From assembly GCA_020848455.1 (NCBI GenBank), contig JADLAB010000064.1, positions 1 through 35,002 of the forward strand: a stretch of 35,002 bases of DNA, given 5' to 3'. Below are positions 29,674 to 35,002 of this stretch, in pieces. Source of the DNA: Polyangiaceae bacterium. Lineage in GTDB: Bacteria; Myxococcota_A; Polyangia; Polyangiales; Polyangiaceae. Each line of letters begins with the position of its first letter. Within the stretch, counting starts at the first letter, position 1. A program made the translations under genes and the position numbers. Under the pieces are notes generated by a model. The model was not told the DNA's origin. It worked only from the letters and a program-made list of their open reading frames with translations, and did no database searches.

Positions 29674-29931
29674 TCAGGCCGCTGCCTCGGCCGCGTCGTC
29701 GCTCGCGACGGCGCCGACCGCGGGGCCGCTCACGCGCGCCCGCTCCTCGGCCACGACCCCGAGCAGCTCGTGCTTCGTGGTCGCGCCCGTCTCGAGCAGC
29801 GCACGCATGTAGCCGTCGACGTAACCGTGCGCTCGCGCCATCCGCGCGAACTCGGTGCCCGCGGCACGGGCCGCGAACACGTCGTGAAGCATCTTCCTCA
29901 GCTCCGACAGCATCTGCGCTTTCGACTTCAT
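29674..29931 (-). CDS. Small soluble ORFan with a strong ribosome binding site
   Basis: An 85-residue protein, predicted all-helical: KAQMLSELRKMLHDVFAARAAG, EFARMARAHGYVDGYMRALLETG, TTKHELLGVVAEERARV, then an Ala-rich acidic tail. There is no signal peptide, membrane helix or cysteine. The mRNA has GGAGGAG ending two bases before the ATG at 29931, the clearest Shine-Dalgarno in this window, which supports it as a real and well-translated gene. I do not recognise the family; small helical proteins of this kind may be DNA-binding or protein-interaction adaptors, but nothing here proves either. It is convergent with the large lipoprotein gene. Confidence 0.7.
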   Translation of the reverse strand: MKSKAQMLSELRKMLHDVFAARAAGTEFARMARAHGYVDGYMRALLETGATTKHELLGVVAEERARVSGPAVGAVASDDAAEAAA

Positions 29932-30040
29932 CACTCCTCCGCGGGCGCGCCTCTGCACCAGGCGCCGACGACGGGTAGCGAAGTCGATGACCGAGGGCCA
30001 AGAAGTCGGCGCGGCACGGGCGGCGAGCCGCGGAGCGCGC

Positions 30041-31234
30041 TCAGCCCGCGGCGCGCGCGTTGCGCCCGAGCGCCTGGAGTGCGGCGTCGGCCGCGACGAC
30101 GTCGCGCGTGCGGAGCGCGATGCGGCGCCCCCGGCGGGGCACCAGCAGCAACCAGTACTTGCCGCGCCGCCCGGGCCACAGGACTGCCGCGGCGAAGTCG
30201 AGGAGCACGCCGCCGCCGAGGATCGCCGCCCCGATGCCGAGCAGGGACGGCGACGAGGCGCGCAGGCCGTCGGTGACGAGCGTGAGGCCGAAGTAGCTCC
30301 CGACGGTGAGGGCCAGGAGGCCGGCGTACATCGCGAAGCGCGGGTAGCGCACCTCGCGCGCCGCGCGGGCGAGGTTCGCGGTGGGGATGTGGATGTCGCG
30401 CGCGCGCACCACCCGCCCGAGCACCTCCCAGCGCGTGCTCACGGCGATGCCGGTCGCCTGCACGCGCAGCTCGGCGGGGCGACGCACCCGGAGCAACAGC
30501 CCGAGGCCCCGGAACGCGTAGCGCAGGAGCAGCCAGCCCGTCACGGTCGCGAGCACGAGCGCCCCGGAGCCGAGCGGGGCGCTGCCCACCTCACCCGCCA
30601 CGTGAGCCTCCGCGCCGCCCGCCGCCGGGGCCACCGGCGGTCGCGCGAGCGCGAGCAGCGCTGGCTCGACGAGCGAGGGCACGAGGCTCGCCAGGGCGCG
30701 CGACGCCCCGTCGCAGAGGCTCGCGCCGAGCGCCGCGAGGCCGACCAGGGCGGGTGCGAGCTCGGCGCGCTCGCCGGCGTCCACGGCCCGCACGAGCCCC
30801 GCCACCGCGGTCCAGACCGCGCCGGCGCGCGAGCCGAGCGCGGCGTCGAGCACGCCGAGCGCGTCGATGCGCGCCGCGGCGCCGAGCCAGCAGAGCCGCG
30901 CCGCGAGCTCGTCCGGCGTCGCCGCCCCGTCCTTGCCTTCGCGGCCGAGCTCGTCGCCGACCCCGCGCGCGATCCATGCCGCCACGAGTGCCCGGTCGGC
31001 GAGGCCAGGAGCGCCGCTCCCGAGCGCCTCGAGGACGTTGCCGTGTGCGCTCGCCCCGTCCTCGGGCGTGAGCGACGCCGCCTCGAGCTCCGCCTCGAGG
31101 CCGCGCCCGAGGTCGGCGCGACGCTCCTCGCAGGCGCGCCAGGCCAGCCGGCAGACCAGCGCGGCGACGGCGTCGGCCTTGGGATGGCGCGCGAGCTCTT
31201 CGACGCGCTCGGCAGGCGTGGGAGCCGGGGACAT
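30041..31234 (-). CDS. Membrane protein with split PH-like C-terminal region
   Basis: A 397-residue protein. The N-terminal 220 residues are Ala/Leu-rich amphipathic helices with several cysteines (for example VCRLAWRACEERRADLG, LGASLCDGASRALASL). Three hydrophobic helices follow: LGSGALVLATVTGWLLLRYAF, FAMYAGLLALTVGSYFGLTLV and GIGAAILGGGVLLDFAAAVLW. Around and after them lie beta-type segments (AELRVQATGIAVSTRWEVLGRVV; KYWLLLVPRRGRRIALRTRDV) that look like a small PH-type barrel interrupted by membrane helices. That last point is inference. No enzyme motif is seen. ATG 31234 is chosen because upstream in-frame sequence is low-complexity and lies in the intergenic region. It is divergent from the L,D-transpeptidase gene. 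Confidence 0.75.
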   Translation of the reverse strand: MSPAPTPAERVEELARHPKADAVAALVCRLAWRACEERRADLGRGLEAELEAASLTPEDGASAHGNVLEALGSGAPGLADRALVAAWIARGVGDELGREGKDGAATPDELAARLCWLGAAARIDALGVLDAALGSRAGAVWTAVAGLVRAVDAGERAELAPALVGLAALGASLCDGASRALASLVPSLVEPALLALARPPVAPAAGGAEAHVAGEVGSAPLGSGALVLATVTGWLLLRYAFRGLGLLLRVRRPAELRVQATGIAVSTRWEVLGRVVRARDIHIPTANLARAAREVRYPRFAMYAGLLALTVGSYFGLTLVTDGLRASSPSLLGIGAAILGGGVLLDFAAAVLWPGRRGKYWLLLVPRRGRRIALRTRDVVAADAALQALGRNARAAG

Positions 31235-31528
31235 GCGCGCCCTTCTTACCAGCCCCCGCGGCGAGCGCAAACTGCGCTGCGGCGGCCCGAAGCCGGCGGC
31301 AGGTTCTCGCCCCGCTCCGGGGTGCCAGCCTCCCGCTCTGCTCGCCGCGCCAGCGGCGAGCCGCCGCCGCGAATGCCGCCACCGCGTGCGGCGTTCGTGC
31401 TCGTGGTGGAGCACCGGCCGGTGGCGACGGGCGCGGTGACCCTGGACCACGCCAGGACCTCGCGCACACCTCGGCCGCGCGAAATTGGATCGAGCCCGCG
31501 AATCGGGCTAACAACCACCGGAGCCCGC
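31235..31528. promoter_or_regulatory. 294-base divergent intergenic region
   Basis: This is the longest gap in the window. It holds no convincing gene on either strand. Near the right end are TTGGAT (31487-31492) and TAACAA 18 bases later, a weak promoter for the transpeptidase. A perfect inverted repeat AGCCCG-CGAAT-CGGGCT (31493-31509) fills most of the spacer, as an operator would. A second short inverted repeat, CCTGG-ACCACG-CCAGG, lies at 31441-31456. Confidence 0.4.
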
Positions 31529-33466
31529 ATGGCACGCCAAGCCTCTCAGCCTCCCGGCCGCGCCCCGAGCCGGCCCGGCACGCGCCCCGGCCACGAGGCG
31601 GGGCCGCGCCGGCCGCACGCTCACGGCGGCCCTGCCGGGCGGGGCTCGCGACCCGACGCGCCCGAGGGGCGCGCGACGGGCGGCGAGGCGAGCCCGCGCA
31701 ACGCCCGCACGCCCGCGCGCGGCCCTCGGCAGGCGAGCGGCCCGGCGCGTCCCGGCCGCGCCAGTGCACTCGTCGGCGCGGGCGTCGGCGTGCTGCTCGG
31801 GGCCGGCGCCATCGTGGTGGCCAGCCACACGAGCGCCTGCCGCGCCGACCCACCCCCGGGCGCCTCCATCGAGGGAGATCTGGCGGCAGCCGGCGGCGGC
31901 GCCGAGCTCGGCCTGCCCCCACCGCCCGCACCGGCCGGCGACCTCGACAAGCAGCTCGAGCAGGCGGGCGTCAAGGACGACACCCCGCCCGTGGCGAGCG
32001 CCGCGGGCGAGCAGCCCTACGGCGGCCCGTGGCTCGGAGCCCTCGCCGACAAGACCCCCGTCTACGAGACGGCGCGCTTCTCCTCGCAGTGGCAGGGCTA
32101 CCTGCGCAAGGGCGCGAAGGTGGCGGTGATCGACAAGCCGATTCGCACGGCCGCCTGCCGGCAGGGGTTCTACCCGCTGGTCGGCGGCGGCTACGTGTGC
32201 GGCAAGTACGCCACGCTCGACCTCGGCGACGCGCGCGTGCGGCTCGGCATTCGCGCACCCAATCTCGACGCGGCCCTGCCCTACCGCTACGCGTACAACA
32301 ACGCGCACGGCACGCCGCTCTACCAGGTCGTCCCGACCCCCGAGCAGATGTACGCCTACGAGCCGTACCTCAAGAAGCCTGGCGCGAAGGACGACAAGCC
32401 GCCGAAGGAGCCGAGCTCGGCCGAGGTCGTCGCGAGCGCGGCGCCCGACGCGGGCGCCGACCCGCTGCCGGTCGCGAGCGCGCCCGAGCCGGCGACGTCC
32501 CGGGAGGTCGTCCCGGCGGCCGTCGACGCCACCGACGCCGGCCTCGCGGAGGAAGAGCCAGAGAAGCCCTGGTGGCAGAAGCCGAAGGGCGAGCAGGTCA
32601 ACGTCACGCTGAAGGACCTCGACGAGCACGACGGCGTCATCGCCAAGCGCATGGTCAAGGGCTTCTTCATCGCGATCGACCGCACCTTCGGGCTCAACAG
32701 CCGCATCTGGTACAAGAGCACGAGCGGGCTGGTCGCGCCGGCCGACCGCATGATCATCCCGAAGACGCCCGAGACGCGCGGCATCGTGCTCGGCGGCGGC
32801 GTGAAGGCCGCGGGCTTCGTCGTGGCGCAGCGCGCGCACAAGTATGCCGTGGACGCGAAGCGACCCAAGCGGGGCGACAAGCTGCCGCGGCACTTCGCCG
32901 TGGGACTCACGGGACGCACGGAGCTCTACGACAAGACGCGCTACCGCGAGACCGTCGACGGCTACTGGCTCAAGGACGACGAGATCACCTACACCGAGCC
33001 CGGCGAGCGGCCCGGCGGCGTCGGCCCCGCGGAGAAGTGGATCGACGTGAACCTCTCGAAGAAGACGCTGGTCGCCTTCGAGGGCGACACACCCGCCTAC
33101 GCGGCGCTCGTGAGCCCCGGCAAGCGCTCCTCGGACAAGCGCAAGGATCACCGCACGAAGACGGGCTCCTTCCGCATCCGCGAGAAGCACGTCGCGATCA
33201 CGATGGACGGCGACGGCATCGCCGGGGACGCGCCCTACAGCATCGAGGACGTGCCCTACGTCGAGTACTACGACGGCTCGTACGCCCTGCACGCCGCCTT
33301 CTGGCACGACAACTTCGGGCGCGAGCAGAGCCATGGCTGCGTGAACCTCGCGCCGGAGGACGCCAAGCACATCTTCATGTGGACCGATCCCGCGCTGCCG
33401 CCGGGTTGGCACGGGGTGTGGGCCACGGGCGCCCGGCCGGGCTCGATGGTCGTGATCCACGAGTAG
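31529..33466 (+). CDS. L,D-transpeptidase (YkuD), membrane-anchored
   Basis: A 645-residue envelope enzyme. The N-terminus is about 80 residues of disordered Arg/Pro/Gly-rich sequence. A single helix (ASALVGAGVGVLLGAGAIVVA) anchors it, and a Pro-rich spacer follows. An SH3-like segment (about 170-235; KTPVYETARFSSQWQGYLRKGAKVAVI) may bind wall polymer. The C-terminal YkuD domain (about 505-640) has the hallmark LHAAFWH upstream of SHGCVNL, with nucleophile C604. L,D-transpeptidases form 3-3 crosslinks in peptidoglycan or attach lipoproteins to it. The protein is far longer than the roughly 300 residues typical of the family; the middle (about 345-500) has no recognised domain. The ATG at 31529 is chosen because the much longer upstream frame crosses the neighbouring antisense gene. 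Confidence 0.92.
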   Translation: MARQASQPPGRAPSRPGTRPGHEAGPRRPHAHGGPAGRGSRPDAPEGRATGGEASPRNARTPARGPRQASGPARPGRASALVGAGVGVLLGAGAIVVASHTSACRADPPPGASIEGDLAAAGGGAELGLPPPPAPAGDLDKQLEQAGVKDDTPPVASAAGEQPYGGPWLGALADKTPVYETARFSSQWQGYLRKGAKVAVIDKPIRTAACRQGFYPLVGGGYVCGKYATLDLGDARVRLGIRAPNLDAALPYRYAYNNAHGTPLYQVVPTPEQMYAYEPYLKKPGAKDDKPPKEPSSAEVVASAAPDAGADPLPVASAPEPATSREVVPAAVDATDAGLAEEEPEKPWWQKPKGEQVNVTLKDLDEHDGVIAKRMVKGFFIAIDRTFGLNSRIWYKSTSGLVAPADRMIIPKTPETRGIVLGGGVKAAGFVVAQRAHKYAVDAKRPKRGDKLPRHFAVGLTGRTELYDKTRYRETVDGYWLKDDEITYTEPGERPGGVGPAEKWIDVNLSKKTLVAFEGDTPAYAALVSPGKRSSDKRKDHRTKTGSFRIREKHVAITMDGDGIAGDAPYSIEDVPYVEYYDGSYALHAAFWHDNFGREQSHGCVNLAPEDAKHIFMWTDPALPPGWHGVWATGARPGSMVVIHE

Positions 33467-33624
33467 CGCGGCCCTGATCCCACCGAAGCGCGGCGGCTCC
33501 GAGCTGCGGGCCTCGGGCTGCGCCGGCTTTGCGCTCGGCGCGGCGTCTGCTAGGACACGGCGGCCCAAGCGCGGCGGCGAGCGGGCGCCCGCGTACCGCC
33601 CACGACGAGACGCGAGACCGGAAA

Positions 33625-34716
33625 ATGACGCACGACGCAGGCTCCGGCATGGACCAGCTGACCGCGCACCTCGATCGCGGCTGGGACCTGGCGCAGCGCG
33701 GCGACATCCGCGGAGCCGAGAGCTCGGCGCGACGCGCCATCGAGCTCGACCCCGAATCGCCCGAGGCCTACAACCTGCTCGGCTACGCCGCCTCGCTCGA
33801 GGGGGACTCCGACGAGGCGCTCGAGGCCTACCACCAGGCGATCCTGCTCGACGACACCTACGTCGAGGCGATGCTGAACGCCGCCGAGGTCTACACGCAC
33901 GCGCTCGGCGAGTACGACGAGGCCGTGGAGCTGTGCGAGCAGATCCTGGGCGTCACCGACTACGAGGACGAGATCATCGACACCTTGCTGCTCAAGTTCG
34001 AGGCCCTGCTCGGCAAGGGCGACGTGGACGAGGCGCAGAAGACGCTCGCCGCGCTGCCGAGCGGCCCCTACGAGGCCGCGGCCCAGAGCTTCGCGGTCGG
34101 ACGGGCCCACTTCGAGGTCGGCCAGCTCGCGCGCGCGGCCGAGCTGTTCGACGCGGCACTCGCCGCCGAGCCTCGGCACGGCGACGCCCTCTACTACCGC
34201 GGTCTGCTGCGCGAGGAGCGCGGCGATCGGCGCGGCGCCACGAGCGATCTGCTCCAGGCGCTCGCCCTCGAGCGCGAGTCCCCCCGTCCGCCATGGGCAC
34301 CGGACGAGCAGGCCTTCGCCGCGACCGTCGAGGGCGCGCTCCGCGGCCTGCCCCCCGAGCTCGCCAGCCTGGTGGGGAACGCCGAGGTGTACGTCGTCGA
34401 CCTCCCGGGCGCCGAGGTCGTGGTCGACGGGGTCGATCCGCGGGCGCTCGCGCTCGTCGACGCGCCCTCCGAGGACGCGACCGGGCCTCGGAGCGAGGAC
34501 ACCCCCGCCGGGGCGCCTGCGCCGCCCGAGGGCGAGCCGGGCGCGGTGCCCGGCGAGAGCACCGTGCCGCGGGTGTTCGTGTACGCCTTGAACGCGCTGC
34601 GCGCGGCGCCGAGCCTGCACGCCCTCGAGACGGAGCTCCGCGCCGCCCTCGAGCGCGAGGTGGCGAGCGCCTTCGGCATCGAGCTCGAAGAGCCCGAGCC
34701 GGACACGGCGCATTGA
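33625..34716 (+). CDS. TPR protein with inactivated zincin-like domain
   Basis: A 363-residue soluble protein. Residues about 12-220 form five or six TPR-like helix pairs (for example GDIRGAESSARRAIELDPESPEAYNLLGYAASLEGDSDEALEAY is typical, seen in shorter pieces AIELDPESPEAYNLLGY and AAELFDAALAAEPRHGDALYY). Residues about 228-355 follow the PF06262 zincin_1 layout: FAATVEGALRGLPPELASLVGNAEVYVVDLP, then an acidic/Pro insert, then VPRVFVYALNALR and ELRAALEREVASAFGIELEE. In active members the last segment is HExxH followed by hFGi. Here it is REVAS (344-348, bases 34654-34668), so both zinc histidines are lost and only the Glu is kept. Role: probably a scaffold with a pseudoenzyme domain. ATG 33625 is preferred; ATG 33649 is possible. 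Confidence 0.82.
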   Translation: MTHDAGSGMDQLTAHLDRGWDLAQRGDIRGAESSARRAIELDPESPEAYNLLGYAASLEGDSDEALEAYHQAILLDDTYVEAMLNAAEVYTHALGEYDEAVELCEQILGVTDYEDEIIDTLLLKFEALLGKGDVDEAQKTLAALPSGPYEAAAQSFAVGRAHFEVGQLARAAELFDAALAAEPRHGDALYYRGLLREERGDRRGATSDLLQALALERESPRPPWAPDEQAFAATVEGALRGLPPELASLVGNAEVYVVDLPGAEVVVDGVDPRALALVDAPSEDATGPRSEDTPAGAPAPPEGEPGAVPGESTVPRVFVYALNALRAAPSLHALETELRAALEREVASAFGIELEEPEPDTAH

Positions 34717-34755
34717 GGCTCGACTTCGCCCGAGCGCCCGCTGCCTAGAGCTGCT

Positions 34756-34816
34756 CGGTGACTCCGTGGTTCGGCTCGCTCCGCTTCCGGGTGTGCGGCG
34801 CGACATCGAGTCACCG
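34756..34816. repeat. 9-bp inverted repeat with a 43-base loop between convergent genes
   Basis: CGGTGACTC (34756-34764) and GAGTCACCG (34808-34816) are perfect inverted copies. They lie in the 132-base gap between the TPR gene and the convergent fragment at the right edge. Either a terminator-like stem or a binding-site pair is possible. Confidence 0.5.
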
Positions 34817-34848
34817 CGGCGCGACTCGCAGGCCGAGCCGGTGGCGGT

Positions 34849-35002
34849 TCACGCCTCGATGAGCGTCTCGAACAGCCCCAGGCCGCCGAGCGTGAACAGG
34901 AGGCCGAACACGCCCATCAGCGCGAAGTAGTCGCCCACCTCGGCGAGCGTGGCGCCGGCGAACAGCTCGCGCGTGGCCGCCACCGCCGCGAGCAGCGTCG
35001 GC
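34849..35002 (-). CDS. Possible CcmB-like heme exporter subunit, C-terminal fragment
   Basis: The last 51 residues of a gene that starts beyond the right edge. The fragment begins PTLLAAVAATRELFAG and ends with a membrane helix (FALMGVFGLLFTLGGLGLF) and ETLIEA. The pattern (a short helix of the type LLAAVAATREL, a Gly-rich loop, one long helix, and an F-E-x-x-I/L-E-x end) resembles the C-terminus of CcmB-type cytochrome c maturation permeases in deltaproteobacterial lineages. That is recalled similarity, not an alignment. Another integral membrane protein remains quite possible. Confidence 0.4.
   Translation of the reverse strand, partial: PTLLAAVAATRELFAGATLAEVGDYFALMGVFGLLFTLGGLGLFETLIEA

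Noticed and set aside
29987-31528. A long upstream extension of the L,D-transpeptidase frame
   Set aside because: It overlaps a membrane-protein gene on the other strand and is low-complexity. The ATG at 31529 is followed by the anchor helix and known domains.
31246-31530. A minus-strand 94-codon frame in the divergent gap
   Set aside because: No signal, domain or ribosome binding site; the Arg/Gly-rich composition fits noncoding GC-rich DNA.
31530-31546. TGGCACG at the start of the transpeptidase gene as a sigma-54 -24 element
   Set aside because: The required TTGC at -12 is missing at the correct distance, and the site is inside the coding region.

Overview
The window comes from a very GC-rich genome with strong third-position G/C bias. 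The gene content points to Myxococcota, most likely Polyangia (Sorangium-like relatives). It has two Hanks-type Ser/Thr kinases, one fused to a SUMF1/FGE-like domain. It also has an NtrC-type sigma-54 regulator, an FHA-GGDEF protein, glycine-linker Cys-rich lipoproteins, a MYXO-CTERM-like tail and TPR proteins with proline-rich linkers. This assignment is inference from family content; no rRNA or tRNA gene is visible. Base composition is uniform, and I see no phage, IS element, CRISPR array or integration scar.

Layout, left to right. 1-6967: the tail of a probable rhomboid protease; a kinase/PEGA/SUMF1-like fusion and a small secreted protein (both minus); an ATP-grasp-like protein (minus) divergent from a tiny secreted protein and an N-formylglutamate-amidohydrolase-family enzyme, which overlaps a multi-pass membrane protein. 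7123-10382: thiC (thiamin pyrimidine synthesis) and a membrane-anchored kinase. 10460-14645: a family-57 glycosidase divergent from a DUF362 protein. 14662-19874: a minus-strand run of NtrC-type regulator, Cys-rich lipoprotein, a three-gene ABC-type cassette with 4-base overlaps and a strikingly degenerate ATPase, then a YceI-like protein. 20106-25216: a TPR/proline-rich membrane protein, an M20 peptidase, rpiA, a Cys/His-cluster protein and an FHA-GGDEF diguanylate cyclase. 25480-29610: a 1376-residue lipoprotein that looks like two surface proteins in one frame. 29674-35002: a small ORFan with a strong ribosome binding site, a membrane protein, an L,D-transpeptidase, a TPR protein with an inactivated zincin-like domain, and the C-terminus of a possible CcmB-like protein.

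The genes form no single known pathway. Housekeeping enzymes (ThiC, RpiA, M20 peptidase, GH57) are interspersed with signalling proteins and cell-envelope proteins. The observations most worth following are: (i) the two-in-one lipoprotein with an internal MYXO-CTERM-like segment followed by a second lipobox; (ii) the TPR protein whose HExxH site has become RExxS; (iii) the ABC cassette whose ATPase lacks the Walker A lysine and the H-loop histidine; (iv) the ATP-grasp / secreted peptide / formylglutamate-hydrolase neighbourhood; and (v) a recurring TAnnnT box 5-9 bases before start codons without a Shine-Dalgarno, which suggests widespread leaderless transcription.
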